From: Otatea glauca
Lineage: Eukaryota; Streptophyta; Magnoliopsida; Poales; Poaceae
NCBI GenBank assembly: GCA_036346275.1
Contig: CM070723.1
Coordinates: 34,602,176-34,666,175 of the forward strand
DNA length: 64,000 nucleotides
Reading direction: 5' to 3'
Shown here: positions 12,483 through 24,497 of the stretch, in pieces
How positions within the stretch are numbered: position 1 is the stretch's first letter
How the letters are laid out: each line of letters starts with the position of its first letter
Notes under the pieces: generated by a model
Told to the model about the DNA's origin: nothing
Databases searched by the model: none
The model's input: only the letters and a program-made list of their open reading frames with translations
Made by a program: the position numbers and the translations under genes

Positions 12483-15400
12483 TGAGAGGAGCCGCCCAGA
12501 CCGTCCTCGGCTATTTGAATGCTCTGTCGTCCTCATTGGATTTGGAGGCTAGCAACGGATCGCCGATGGCTCTCGCAATGCTAGCACCCAAGCCCAAGTG
12601 AGACAACAGTGAGGCCACTCAAATAATCGACAACAATCCCGGTATTCCCCCAGTATGCGACCCGAAACTCGCGCCAGATCCCATGACTTGGTTTCCAATG
12701 CCATATCAATTCAATTTGCACAAAGGGGGCAACGAACTCAAACCCCACATCCAGACACGCAAGCGGAAGCACAACAAAACAACTAAAAAACCAAGGCACA
12801 AAGACAAAACCCGGCAAAACAAGAGATACTACCTAGACTCAGGAAATCTACAAAAAAAATCGGCATGATGCCTCTAAAAGAGAGGACATCCACACAGCAG
12901 ACAGGAGAAACAATTAACAATATAAGACAAAAAGCATGAACATATCATAACCATCATGACACAACCACAATATAACCAAAAGGAAGCAACATACTAAGCA
13001 TGGGATGAGCACCATAATACAATAAGGTTCAACAATAGAAGTAGCCAAATTTTGAAGACTAGACATAACATAGCTTAAGGAGAACTATACAACAAAACGA
13101 ATACACAACCACAAAATAAAACCTAAAGTATGCTATCTCCGGAAGTGTTCTGCCCCTGAACACTTTCGGGCGTTTGAATCGCTGAGCATAGCCTCTATTC
13201 GGGGCCCCGCCCGACCACCGAGAGGCAATAAGGACAGAACTCGCAACCTGCATCGCCCTCACCTGAAAACCACAAAGCAGAAGCATGAGTACAGAAGGTA
13301 CTCGCAAGACTTACCCGTGGTCCATATATGACCGACTTGAAGGCATATGCATTTGGATGTAGCAAGGAAAAAGCTTAAGGTAACAAGTGCCTAAAAGCTT
13401 AACTTTGATTCATATTCACATTCAACTACTCAAATTACAAATTTTATAGCAGTTATGAACAGCACCTACTAGTAGATTGAATTTTGAAGTTTAAACACTT
13501 AAAGTAAAGCAAGTATACATATGAACCAAGCATAACCGTCATTGTACCCACAAGTTCCAAGTTTAAGTTATTACTACGCTGAATGTGCGATGATACAAGC
13601 GTGCTCATATCCGAGAGCGCGGCAATTCGAATCGTTTACTCACCCTGCAGGGGATCATCAATCACACGACAGGAATCCCACAAAGGAACTCATGTCAACC
13701 ATCCTCCCATCCATACCTACTCGTCGAACCATCTTCATGCGGTCCGAGCACCTAGCAACCCCTCGAGCGGCTCAAGCCTCACTTGGCCCTCGAGGAGCCT
13801 AAGCCTCGCCTCAACCACGCCCAACCGCATGAGGGCATGACCCATCGAGTAGTATGCCATGAAAGGGTGGCTTACCTTACCATGATCAGGCATGCGATCA
13901 ACAAAGTGTGCTCGATCAAAGGGCAAACAGCGGATCGGTCCTCAACCGACACAGGCGAGACTACACATTTGAGTCTCCACACCCAAATATTCCAACCTTC
14001 TCGCCCGGTCTCATTTTCACATTTCATTTTCTAACCACAACCGTTATAGCCCAATAGTGAAGTAAACAACTCTCAAGCGATGGAACCATCCACCACTTGG
14101 CCCATACCCGACATCTAAGCAAGCTAAGCATGGACACAATATAATTACCCATAGACTAGCTCCAAAGGAGGTGTTCAACAAGTATCAATGAGTGTATGTG
14201 CAACAATTAGGTTCTAATACCAATCCCGCAATTCAACTCCTAATGCATAACTTAAATCATCCCATAAGTAATTTATTCTCAAAAATACAATTACATAAGG
14301 AGGAAATATGCTTAGGTGCTTGCCTTGTGCTTCTGCCGGAGTTTCAACCACAAACTGCCCCTCAACGCCTCCCCCGACCACGGCCACGTCAACCGCCGCG
14401 GTTTCGTTCTCTACACGTTTATAATGAATGCAAATGAGTGAGATGCATGCCATGCATATGGAATGAAAACGCAAAATTCAAGATTCATCACAATTCCAAA
14501 ATGCAAGCATTCTACAACAAAACGGAAAGAAAAAATGCTAACAATACGCATTAATAGCTAAACAATACTTTGATATGCTTTACACCATTCCAATCTAGCT
14601 CCTAACTTTCACTAATACATTTTTGGACAGATTTCAGCCCTTCCAACGAGACTTCACCATTTTAGGCACAACTTCCGCATGGTTTCATGAAATTGAGTGA
14701 TTCCAATTTATAAACAAACATAAGAACAAAACCTAAACATACATCTACCCCCACTGATTTCCCAATTCATTAACTTGCCCAAAAACTCACAAAAACAACA
14801 CTCTGAATATTTGCAACATTCCCGGACAGAGCTGCACTAATTTGCTCACAACTCCCTAACCACTTAACCAAATTGAGTGATTCCAAGCCCTAATAAAACT
14901 TAAGAGACATATCTACAACTTGGTTTTGGCCGATTTCTCATTCACTACTCGAGGAATTCCCAGTTTTCCCGCAAACCGAGAGCAATTGCAAAGTCCAAAA
15001 ATTTCAGAACTTCTGAACAGCATGCACTAAGTTCCTCATAACAAATGCTATACTTAATGGAATTGAGCAATTGATGACAGTTTTGGCAATCTACACGAAA
15101 TTTCCTACAACTTCTCAGGCAAAACTTAAGTTCAATTCGGACTCTAACTAATTTTAATCCACAGCTCAAGTCCAACTTTCACAGTTTCAGCATTTCAGTG
15201 CAGCATGTACCAAAATCATCATAACTTTCTGTTGGATGAATGGAATCAAGTGATTCCAGTTGGAAATGAAAGGTAACTCATTTATCTACGTTTTCTTCTT
15301 CATCCAAACTAGCAGGAGATGCTCGGAACTTTCTCTAAAATACGAAACACAGCAGCTACAGTTTTCTGCTCGAAAATTCAGAACAATGCACAAACCCTAA

Positions 15401-16084
15401 ACTGATTTTTTTCCCCAACCAAAACCCAAATCCCTACTTTCCTAAGCCCCCAAATGGATCATCAAGCTCATGGGGAGTCTTACCCACACTTACCTCAAAC
15501 CCAAATGTTGGAACCCTAGGAATGGAGGAGTAGAGGGGAGCTTGGGGAGAGGAGGGAGGAGTTAGGGCTTGCAGCCATGGGGAGGAAGAGGAGGGAGCGA
15601 GGCGCCACCTTGGGGAGGAAGAGGAGCTGCAGGAGGGAGGGAGGGCGCAGCTGCCGTGGAGGAGGAGGGAGGGAGCTGGCCTCTTGCTTGCCTCCTGCTT
15701 GCTTTGGGTTAGAAGCAAAAAAAATGGGGGAGGAAATGAGGAATGGGGAAGTGGTTGGGGCTGAGGGAGTTCTTTATGTGCTGCTATATGGTGTTGTGTT
15801 GGCGCATTTGCTAAGTCCCAAAATTTCAGCGCAGGATTCAATCTTTGAGCCATATTTAAAATTTGTGTTTGCTTTTGGATTGGGCCGAAAACTCAACCAT
15901 ACTGAAGAGGAAAGTTCCTAGTTTGTAACCAACTAACATACACATCCTAATTCATTATGGATCTCCTATTACGAGGCTCCAAACTTTGATGGAAAACACA
16001 TTTTTCAGGGTGAAGTTTCTAGCTCAAAAAACTTTGGTTAAGCTTGGATATTGCTAAGCGGCAGCTTAGGATATGCTCGGGAGT
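12483..16084 (-). repeat. Tekay 3' LTR, main part
   Basis: Begins TGAGAGGAGCCGCCC at the outer end next to the GATTA duplication and is collinear with 28773-32340. It is broken at 16084 by CRM-B (GGAGT duplications) and continues at 23703. Compared with the other LTR it has many small base insertions between 12620 and 12740. Within it, 15560-15700 is GA/GC-rich and 14560-15420 AT-rich with no credible gene; ORFs here occur in both LTRs and are taken as LTR sequence. Confidence 0.92.
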
Positions 16085-17007
16085 TGATGAGGACATCACT
16101 TCTATGGATATAGCCACACCTGCAAATCCATCACCTACGCATCAATCGGTCCCCGTTGCTGTAATACATGGACCGATTACTCGAGCTCGCGCACGTCAAC
16201 TCAATTACCAGGTGAATTCGTTCCTCGGGCTTCATACGAATATTTTAATGGATGGAATGCTATTTAATTCTTGTGATGATGTCCTTTGCCTCAGGAACTT
16301 GGGTGAGGAACCAACCAAGATGAAGGATAGAAGAGAAGTGCACGAGTTCGGTTCAGATTCGACTCCAGGACAGGGCTGACTTGTTTCGGCCGCCACGGCT
16401 ACATCCGGACTCCGTTTTGGGCGTTCTTGTACTTCACTGAAAGCTTATCAAGTCTACTTTCCAACGGATCTGGAATCACATCCAAACTCCTTCTGAGTTG
16501 ACGGGAATCGTTCAATCAAGCAGCATCACTTTTTCAGTCCAAGTCAAAAGTGGGCCTTTGGCCTTGTAACAAGGAAAGCCCACTTAAGGCTGCACCCTAG
16601 GGTTCCTAGACGCCTCTCCACAATAAAAACAGCCAGCCGCTGCCATTAGATGGTGGGTTTTTTTAGATCAAAGATAGCAGTTGCTACTTCTTGTAATCGC
16701 GCGTGTTGGCTAAACCGCCCGAATTACTTGTCATCGAAACCCTCTTTGTGATTACGAATGAACTCGTGGTTTCAATTATAATTTCAGTGCTTGTTCATCT
16801 TGTTCTTGCGTGTTCTTGATTGCTTGCAGGACAAAGGCCTTCGTGGTCGTGTTGATCGTGCACCAGCAAGATCAATAACAACCGAAGTCGGTGTAACGAT
16901 TGCTAAGGCGCATCGTCTAGGGACGGTGTAGTCGGATCGCCAACGCCTTCTTCCACCCAATCGAATCTATCCTCTTTCATCGAAAGGTGGGACCTATCCT
17001 CCTATCA
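16085..17007 (+). repeat. CRM-B 5' LTR
   Basis: 923 bp, TGATGAGGACATCAC...CCTCCTATCA. The first 300 bases are open in one frame and encode DEDI, then GPITRARARQLN and the QVNSFLG segment, the CR-type tail that in the 3' LTR forms the end of the polyprotein. A typical CRM end with CATCGAAAGGTGGGACC is at about 16979-16996. Confidence 0.93.
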
Positions 17008-17009
17008 CG

Positions 17010-17020
17010 TGGTATCGAGC
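17010..17020 (+). promoter_or_regulatory. CRM-B primer-binding site
   Basis: TGGTATCGAGC, two bases after the LTR. It matches the usual initiator-Met tRNA site TGGTATCAGAGC apart from one missing base, so it would prime minus-strand DNA synthesis in an intact relative. Confidence 0.8.
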
Positions 17021-18101
17021 TCAAGGTTGATCGGTGAGAGATTTTTTCCCATCCATTATTTTACCTACAGATCCGTAAAACCATAAAAAAACAAATAGGC
17101 GATTAGATCTCCCTTGTCCAAAACAGTTTGTGCCCTTGCTTTTGCTACTTTATTTCTCGGCTTGTTGAATTTACGGTTGCTTGACGAGTCAAGTTGCTGG
17201 TCTTTAGTTTCATCCTTTAGAGTTTCGAGTTCAGTCATGTTTTTGTCACGATTCGTTCATAATTTGAGTCGATTCATTAGTAGATCGATCGGAGTTGAGT
17301 TTGTTTCGTCTAGTGTGGGAGATCAAATTGGGTTGCCGATTTCCTTGCTTTGTTTACTAATCCGCTTGATTCTCTGTGTTTACCAAAATAAATATCAGTT
17401 TCCAAATATATATATATAAAAAGAGAGGCGGTGCGGATACAAGAGCCGCACCAAATCAAGGAGTTAAAAAAAGGCAAGTGCATATAGAAAAGCCGCACCA
17501 AATCGAGAGAAGAAAAGGCAAGTGCAGATAGAAAAGCCGCACCAAATCGAGAGAAGAAAAGGCAAGTGCAGATTTCAAAAGCCGCACTAGATCAATTGCA
17601 AATCAAAGTTCGAGAGAGAGAGAGAGAGAGGGTAATTACCTTTATACCCTGGTTTTGCCAAAAGTCCTTTGTGCAAATTTTGTTTTTAGGGTCTCTGAGT
17701 TCATCTAAGAGAGTTTTGTGACCCTCCCAAAAAAAAAAAAAAACTTGCTGTTTTGGGCGTTTGGTGGACGACGTTTGTGTCTTGGCTCGCGTCTCTAGTA
17801 CGGTTCGGGACTAGGACCAGCACGGTACCGTCAGAGAACGCTTATTTAGCTTGCTGTGACTAACGTGGTGAAGGTTACTCCTTGTGCTATTTCAGCCACC
17901 TATAGCTCCACAGATTGTCTCCTACTCTCGAAGTTGTTTGTCTTGTTGGTTGCCAACACCTCCTTGCTAAAGCTTGGTAAGAACAGGTAAGAACTTGTTT
18001 GAACAGGTTGAGAGTGAGCGATTTGACACTAGCACACCACTTGTAGATAGGGATAATCTTGTTACTTGGTGTTAGCCTTTTTTTCTTTGTTTTCTCTAAC
18101 C
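17021..18101 (+). other. CRM-B 5' leader with 44-bp tandem repeats
   Basis: Non-coding leader between primer site and gag ATG. At 17423-17590 a unit of about 44 bp (AGCCGCACCAAATCGAGAGA core) is repeated about four times, followed by a GA microsatellite (17612-17632) and an A-run (17727-17745). The 3' part (17760-18060) resembles the leaders at 51760-52060 and 63715-64000, including GTCTCxAGTACGG and a TGGTAAGAACAGGTAAGA motif just before gag, a conserved feature of these CRM leaders. Confidence 0.8.
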
Positions 18102-19480
18102 ATGGCAGGATCGGAAGCCGATAAAGGGGGACAACATTCACCTCGCACACGGGGGATCGTACAGCACTTCGAGCGCCAAATGAGGCTTCACACCGATGCG
18201 CTTGATGAGGACGTTCGTGTTACCAATGACCGCCTTGGTCAATTGGAGGCGATTCAAATTGACACCAACACCAAAATCACCGCGTTGGAAGTTTCGTGGC
18301 GCAATCAACACCTCCCTTGCGGCATTCTTGCGGCGACTTGAGGAGAGGGATCGTGGACGCCTACGATGGACATGTGAGCAGCGTTGCAGGAGACAATGAA
18401 CAGGACTATGCAGCGGACACCGAAGTTGAGGAAGAGGAGGATGATAGGCCACAACGACAGCTACACCGCAACCGCCATGGTATGGGTTTGCGACCACCAC
18501 GACGATGTGTGCGTGAACATGATGACTCCTAGGATCAATCAAATTCAGCATGCCACCTTTTGATGGGAAATATGACCCGATGCATACCTCACTTGGGAAC
18601 TAGTGTAGATCGTAAATTTGCTTGCTATGATTTTCCGAACACAAGAGGGTTAGGGCTGCAACTAGTGAGTTTCTTGATTTTGCCTCCGCTTGGTGGCGCG
18701 AGTATCGTAATAAGACCCCAAACAATGTGCCACAAACTTGGGATGCTTTGAAAAGGATCATGCGAGCTAGATTTGTTCCTTCGTATCATGCACGAGATTT
18801 ATTACATAAGCTGCGACAATTGAGACAAGGTAGCAAATCAGAGAAGAATATTATCGGGAACTACAAACAGGCATGTTGCGTTGTGGGTTAGTGGAAGAAG
18901 AGGAAGCTGCTATGGCTAGATTTATGGGAGGGTGACCGTGAAATTCGTGACATATTAGCTTACAAGGAATACAATTCTATCACTCGCTTATTCCATCTTG
19001 CTTGTAAAGTCGAAAGGGAAGTGCAGGCGGCGCGCAAGGACTAATGTTTCGCAGGTCGGACTACATCATGGCATCCACGCATTTCAAAGTGCTGCCCCAA
19101 ACCGTGCATCTTCACAAGGTACCACTAGCACCGCCACACACGCCCCAACAAAACCAATGCCGCAGCATCGGAAGCAACAAAGGGTCGGCACCAACACCCG
19201 CCAAGAGCGCCGTCCGTTGCATCCACGGGAAGAACGAGGATATTCAAAGTGCCTACAATGCAAGGGATTTGGGCATGTGAGGAAAGATTGCCCAAGCAAA
19301 CGTGTGCCGATTGTGCGGGATCTTGGTGAGTATTCTTACGCTAGTGATTTGGATGATGAGACATATGCTATGCTTGCCATTGACCATGCAGAAGTGGACA
19401 TGAGAAGGAAGAAGAACATATTGGTGCTGAAAATGCGAGAACATTATGAGAGCCTTGTTGTTGTGGCGTGTTGAGTGCCC
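18102..19480 (+). pseudogene. gag: CRM-B gag with zinc knuckle, multiply frameshifted
   Basis: The ATG at 18102 starts a Gag (MAGSEADKGG). The frame is lost at about 18340, where related sequence continues in another frame, and again near 18535, 18590, 18840 and 18935. Landmarks remain: the acidic AADTEVEEEEDD segment (18415-18450), the PPFDG core (18552-18570), the WW-containing region near 18690, the HLACK tract (18997-19012), and an intact CCHC knuckle CLQCKGFGHVRKDC at about 19248-19290, followed by an acidic linker with ASDLDDETYAML. In a working element this would be the capsid/nucleocapsid protein. With at least five indels, this copy is dead. Confidence 0.85.
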
Positions 19481-20200
19481 AAATGGGAAGGTGAACAGAA
19501 CCAGCGACATAATTTGTTTCAAACCAAGTGTGTGGTCATGGGCGCTCATGCGCGTCATCATTGATGGGGTAGTTGCAATAACTTAGCAAGTTTCGAGATG
19601 GTTCAAAAGCTAGAGTGAAAACAAGCCCACATCCACAGTAGTACTCACATCCAATGGTTTAACGACAGCGGTAAGATAAAGGTAACACGATTGGTAAGAG
19701 TGCACTTTGCCATTGGTTCGTATCATGACTATATTGATCTGCGATGTTGTGCCTATGCAAGCATGTTCTATGTTGTTCGGTAGACCATGGCAGTACGATA
19801 AAGACACCTTGCATCATGGTAGAACTAATCAGTACTCTTTTGTGCATAAAGAGAAGAAAATTGTATTACATCCTATGTCTCCTGAAGCCATTTTGAGGAT
19901 GAAGTTTCTAGAGCCAGCAAAGAAAAAAATCGAAAACATGAGAAGAGTGAAAATCAGATTGTAGCAAAGGAATTTGTACAACATAAAGAGGGCAAGTCTA
20001 AATCTGTTCATGACAGAAAAGATGAGATTAAACTGAAGGGTGCTTGTTTACTTGCTTCCAAATCTGATTTAAATGATTTGAATGATGGCTCTGAAGTTTG
20101 CTATGCTTTGGTTTGCAAAGAAGCTTTATTTTCATTTGAAGATACATCCTCTTCTTTGCCTCCTGCTGTCATTAATCTTTTGCAGGAAAACATAGACATT
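19480..20200 (+). pseudogene. CRM-B aspartic protease, broken
   Basis: Continues from gag. The region aligns in order with the protease of CRM-1 at the left window edge: HNLFQTKCVV (19508-19540), the active-site region, WFNDSGKIKVTRL, then CDVVPMQACSMLFGRPWQYD (19741-19800). At about 19558-19575 the active-site DSG triplet is destroyed: the sequence reads IIDG and the serine codon is missing with a frame change. The Lys/Glu-rich spacer before RT follows. Proteolytic activity is therefore not expected. Confidence 0.8.
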
Positions 20201-21110
20201 TTTCCAAAGGAGGTGCCACCGGGACTGCCACCAATCCGTGGAATTGAGCATCAAATTGACCTCATTCCCGGGGCCTCCTTACCAAACCGTGCACCATACA
20301 GAACCAATCCAGAAGAAACCAAGGAGATACAACGACAGGTGCAAGAATTGCTTGAGAAAGGGTATGTGCGAATCTCTTAGTCCATGTGCTGTCCCAGTAC
20401 TTTTAGTTCCTAAGAAAGATGGATCATGGCGCATGTGTGTGGATTGTAGAGCGATTAACAACATTACAATTAGATATCGTCATCCTATTCCTAGGTTAGA
20501 TGATATGCTAGATGAATTGAGTGGCTCTCTTGTGTTCTCTAAGATCGACTTGCGTAGCGGATACCACCAGATTCGCATGAAATTGGGCGATGAATGGAAA
20601 ACAGCTTTTAAAACAAAATTTGGATTGTATGAGTGGTTAGTAATGCCTTTTGAACTCACTAATGCACCCAGCACTTTTATGAGATTAATGAATGAGGTTC
20701 TGCGCCATTTCATTGGAAAATTTGTGGTGGTGTACTTTGATGATATTCTGATTTATAGCAGAACTCTAGAACAACATCTTGATCATTTGCGTGCTGTTTT
20801 TCATGCCTTACGTGATGCTCGTTTGTTTGGTAACCTTGAGAAGTGCACCTTTGCACGGATCGAGTCTCTTTTCTTGGCTATGTTGTTACTCCGCAGGATT
20901 GAAGTTGATCAAGCCAAGGTTGAAGCAATACACAGCTGGCGGTTCCAACAACGGTCACACAAGTGCGAAGTTTCTTAGGACTTGCTTTGGATTCTATCGT
21001 CGCTTTGTGAAGGATTTCAGCACCATCGCCGCACCATTGCACGAGCTCACTAAGAAGGAGTGCCATTTGCTTGGGGCAAAGCACAAGAGAACGCCTTCAA
21101 CATGTTGAAA
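20200..21110 (+). pseudogene. CRM-B reverse transcriptase
   Basis: Ty3/gypsy RT. One frame is open from about 20238 to 20978 and holds VLLVPKKDGSWRMCVDCRAI, the IDLRSGYHQIRM motif and the catalytic YFDD at 20733-20744 followed by ILIYS. The stretch before 20370 is in the frame ending at 20380, so there is a one-base shift at about 20375; another indel near 20880 and one near 20975 precede the thumb/connection region (FLRTCFGFYRRFVKDFSTIAAPLHELTKKE at 20958-21060, frame ending 21108). All three catalytic aspartate positions are readable, but the gene as a whole is not. Confidence 0.85.
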
Positions 21111-21520
21111 GATAAGTTGACACATGCACCACTTCTCCAACCGCGATTTCATAGAAACCTTTGAACTCGAATGTGATGCTAGTGGAATTGGGTTGGGAGG
21201 TGTGTTGTTGCAAGAAGGAAAACCTGTTGCTTATTTTAGTGAGAAATTGAGTGGGCCTAGTTTGAACTATTCCACTTATGATAAGGAGTTATATGCGCTA
21301 GTTCGAACTTTGGAAACATGGCAACATTATTTATGGCCCAAGGAATTTGTAATACATTCGATCATGAGTCATTAAAACATATTCAAGTCAAGGAAAACTA
21401 AACCGTAGGCATGCTAAGTGGGTTGAATTCATCGAATCTTTTCCTTATGTCATTAAACACAAAAGGGAAAGGAGAATGTTATAGCTGATGCATTGTCTAG
21501 GCGATACGCTATGCTTTCCC
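21110..21520 (+). pseudogene. CRM-B RNase H
   Basis: RNase H domain that would degrade the RNA strand of the hybrid during reverse transcription. ECDASGIGLGGVLLQEG (about 21169-21220) contains the first catalytic Asp, and STYDKELYALVRTLETWQHYL holds the catalytic Glu. The frame ends at 21375 after a lost base; the following region up to VIADALSRR-like sequence (21479-21505) is in another frame. Position between RT and integrase is the standard gypsy order. Confidence 0.82.
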
Positions 21521-22780
21521 AACTTGACTTCAAAATTTTCGGGGAAACGATTAAAGGGCAATATGAGCATGATGCTGAATTTAAAGATGTGTTGCTCAAT
21601 TGTAAAGAGGGAAAATGTGGAATAAATTTGTCCTCAATAATGGGTTTGTGTTTAGAGCTAACAAGCTATGCATTCCAGCTAGCTCCGTTCGTTTGTTGTT
21701 GTTCTGAAGCGCATGGAGGTGGGGTGATGGGACATTTTGGTGTGAAAAGACAGAGGACATACTTGCTAGCCATTTCTTCGGCCAAAGATGAGGCGAGATG
21801 TGGAACGTTTAGTCGCTCGCTGCACAACATGTCAAAAAGCTAAGTCACGACATAACCCACATGGTTTGTACTTGCCCTCCCTGTTCCTAGTGTGCCTTGG
21901 GAGGATATTTCTATGGACTTTGTTTTAGGGTTGCCTAGAACAAAGAAGGGAGGATAGTATCTTTGTTGTGGTGGATAGATTTTCTAAGATGGCACACTTC
22001 ATACCTTGTCATAAGAGTGATGATGCTACCCATGTTGCTGATTTGTTTTTCCGTGAGATTGTTCGATTGCATGGTGTGCCAAACACAATAGTTTCAGATC
22101 GTGATGCTAAATTTCTTAGCCACTTTTGGAGAACTTTATGGGCTAAATTGGGGACTAAGCTACTGTTTTCTACTACTTGTCACCCACAAACCGATGGGCA
22201 AACCAAGTCGTCAATAGAACTTTGTCTACCATGCTTAGGGCTGTTTTAAAACAAAACATTAAGATGTGGGAAGAATGCTTGCCTCACATTGAGTTTGCGT
22301 ATAACCGTTCGCTGCATTCTACTACTAAGTTGTGCCCTTTTGAGATTGTGTATGGTTTTGTTCCTCGTGCTCCCATTGATTTATTACCTATTCCGCCTTC
22401 GGAGAAACTGAATTTTGATGCTACACAACGTCTTTGAACTGATGTTAAAATTGCATGAGACAACGAAAGCGAACATTGAGTCTATGAATGAGAAATATAA
22501 ACTTGCTGGTAGTAAAGGAAGGAAACATGTAACTTTTGAACCTGGAGATCTTGTTTGGTTGCATTTACGGAAGGACCGTTTTCCTCAATTAAGAAAGTCT
22601 AAGTTGATGCCTCGCTGATGGCCCTTTTAAAGTATTGGAAAAAGTTAACGATAATGCATATAAGCTTGAGTTGCTGCAGATTTTGGGGTCTCTCCACATT
22701 TAACATTGCAGATTTAAAGCCATACTTTGGAGAAGAGGCGAGCTTGAGTCGAGGACGACTCCAATGCAAGAAGGGGAGGA
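21520..22780 (+). pseudogene. CRM-B integrase with CR-type C-terminus
   Basis: Integrase of the CRM lineage. The zinc-binding N-terminal part is garbled by indels (about 21700-21850). The catalytic core is readable at 21900-22240: SMDFVLGLP holds the first Asp, then VVDRFSKMAHFI, IVSDRDAKFLSHFW with the second Asp, and HPQTDGQT, after which a frameshift at about 22200 separates the Glu. The C-terminal domain (22418-22618) has EPGDLVWLHLRKDRFP. The end (DLKPYFGE, about 22710-22735) leads through the polypurine tract into the 3' LTR, where the frame would finish with the ITRARARQLN tail. There is no classical chromodomain, as in CRM elements. Confidence 0.82.
22769..22780 (+). promoter_or_regulatory. 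CRM-B polypurine tract
   Basis: AGAAGGGGAGGA directly before the 3' LTR; primer site for plus-strand DNA. The same sequence (or its complement) abuts the LTRs at 41521, 54199 and, with substitutions, 45570 and 56048. Here it is also coding (QEGEDD in the polyprotein frame). Confidence 0.88.
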
Positions 22781-23702
22781 TGATGAGGACATCACTTCTA
22801 TGGATATAGCCACACCTGCAAATCCATCACCTACACATCAATCGGTCCCCGTTGCTGTAATACAAGGACCGATTACTCGAGCTCGCGCACGCCAACTCAA
22901 TTACTGTGAATTCGTTCCTCGGGCTTCATACGAATATTTTAATGGATGGAATGCTATTTAATTCTTGTGATGATGTCCTTTGCCTCAGGAACTTGGGTGA
23001 GGAACCAACCAAGATGAAGGATAGAAGAGAAGTGCACGAGTTCGGTTCAGATTCGACTCAGGACAGGGCTGACTTGTTTCGGCCGCCACGGCTACATCCG
23101 ACTCCGTTTTGGGCGTTCTTGTACTTCACTGAAAGCTTATCAAGTCTACTTTCCAACGGATCTGGAATCACATCCAAACTCCTTCTGAGTTGACGGGAAT
23201 CGTTCAATCAAGCAGCATCACTTTTCAGTCCAAGTCAAAAGTGGGCCTTTGGCCTTGTAACAAGGAAAGCCCACTTAAGGCTGCACCCTAGGGTTCCTAG
23301 ACGCCTCCACAATAAAAACAGCCAGCCGCTGCCATTAGATGGTGGGTTTTTTTAGATCAAAGATAGCAGTTGCTACTTCTTCTAATCGCGCGTGTTGGCT
23401 AAACCGCCCGAATTACTTGTCATCGGAAACCCTCTTTTGTGATTACGAATGAACTCGTGGTTTCAATTATAATTTCAGTGCTTGTTCATCTTGTTCTTGC
23501 GTGTTCTTGATTGCTTGCAGGACAAAGGCCTTCGTGGTCGAGTTGATCGTGCACCAAAGCAAGATCAATAACAACCGAAGTCGGTGTAACGATTGCTAAG
23601 GCGCATCGTCTGGGGACGGTGTAGTCGGATCGCCAACGTCTTCTTCCACCCAATCGAATCTATCCCTCTCTCATCGAAAGGTCGGGACCTATCCTCCTAT
23701 CA
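22781..23702 (+). repeat. CRM-B 3' LTR
   Basis: 922 bp, nearly identical to 16085-17007. It encodes the last part of the polyprotein, including GPITRARARQLN at about 22867-22902. A base deletion just after that motif (CAATTACTGTGAATTC against CAATTACCAGGTGAATTC) breaks the tail compared with the 5' LTR copy. Confidence 0.93.
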
Positions 23703-23793
23703 GGAGTTATTAATCGATTTCAAATGTGGCTAAAGATTGGTTAGAGTTAATTTGCTAGCCGCATGAGTCGAACTCGAATTCGGGGCCTTGACA
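23703..23793 (-). repeat. Tekay 3' LTR, inner end
   Basis: Resumes after CRM-B with the duplicated GGAGT and ends GGGGCCTTGACA, collinear with 32341-32435 of the other LTR. Confidence 0.93.
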
Positions 23794-23809
23794 AATCCTC
23801 CCCCCATAA
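23794..23809 (-). promoter_or_regulatory. Tekay polypurine tract
   Basis: AATCCTCCCCCCATAA on the plus strand, that is a G/A-rich tract on the minus strand immediately before the 3' LTR, as needed to prime plus-strand synthesis. Confidence 0.8.
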
Positions 23810-23924
23810 AAGAATCTCGCCCCGAGATTCGAAAATGAGAGCATGGATGGATAGAGTCCATACGAACAACACAGCCACATACAATTGACACGGCTTTAAT
23901 TGCGAAGAGATTGGATGGTAGCAC

Positions 23925-24496
23925 TTACATGTTATGGAAGCATTCGGGATACTCGGTTTTCAAACGGTCTTCCCGCTCCCATGTGGCTTCATCTTCAGTG
24001 TGATTGCTCCACTGAACTTTGTAGAATTTTAGAGCTTTACTTCGGGTCTTACGTTCAGCTTCATCCAAAACTCGAATAGGATACTCTTGGTAAGACAGAT
24101 CCGGCAGAACTTCGAGTTCATCCGCATCGAGTTGTTCAAAGGGAATACGGAGGCACTTCTTCAATTGTGATATATGGAAGACGTTGTGGACCATCGCTAG
24201 AGAGGGAGGAAGCTCCAATTGATATGCCACTTGACCACGTCTTGCAAGGATCCGAAAAGGTCCTATGTATCGAGGTGCCAACTTTCCCTTAACCCCGAAA
24301 CGACGGGTGCCCCGAAGGGGAGATACCTTCAGATAGACATAATCACCAACATTGAAAGAGAGAGGTCTTCTACGATGATCAGCATAGCTCTTTTGTCGTG
24401 ATTGTGCTACCCGCAGATTTTCTTGAATGGTCTTCACCTTCTCTTCTGCTTTTGTGAACAAATCGGGCCCAAAGAATGATCGTTCCCCACTTTCGG
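23925..24496 (-). pseudogene. Tekay integrase C-terminal domain and chromodomain
   Basis: Last part of the Tekay polyprotein, separated from the integrase core only by an in-frame TAG at about 24497. Residues 1-100 of the downstream frame hold the integrase C-terminal fold (VGDYVYLKVSPLRG, APRYIGPF, YQLELPP, VHNVFHISQLKKC). Residues about 123-175 are a chromodomain (PIRVLDEAERK, FYKVQWSNHTEDEATWE, ending YPECF), including aromatic residues of the histone-tail cage. In chromoviruses this module targets integration to chromatin with particular histone marks. The region itself is uninterrupted for 178 codons. Confidence 0.9.
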
Positions 24497-24497
24497 A

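Larger units (their letters stand above)
16085..23702 (+). mobile_element. CRM element (CRM-B), full structure, degenerate coding
   Basis: Complete plus-strand element of 7618 bp with GGAGT target duplications (16080-16084 and 23703-23707): 5' LTR 16085-17007, primer site, ~1.1-kb leader, gag-pol 18102-22780, 3' LTR 22781-23702. It lies in the Tekay 3' LTR. The two LTRs differ at only a few places by eye, many of them one-base indels (for example GACTCCAGG against GACTCAGG). All coding domains of a CRM are present in order but the frame is broken many times. It defines LTR subfamily B. Confidence 0.95.

Noticed and set aside
15434..15921. GC-rich ORFs of 110-140 codons within the Tekay LTRs (also at 31698-32186), on both strands.
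   Set aside because: They lie fully inside LTR sequence, overlap on opposite strands, are low-complexity (Pro/Ser or Arg/Gly), and the two LTR copies differ by indels.
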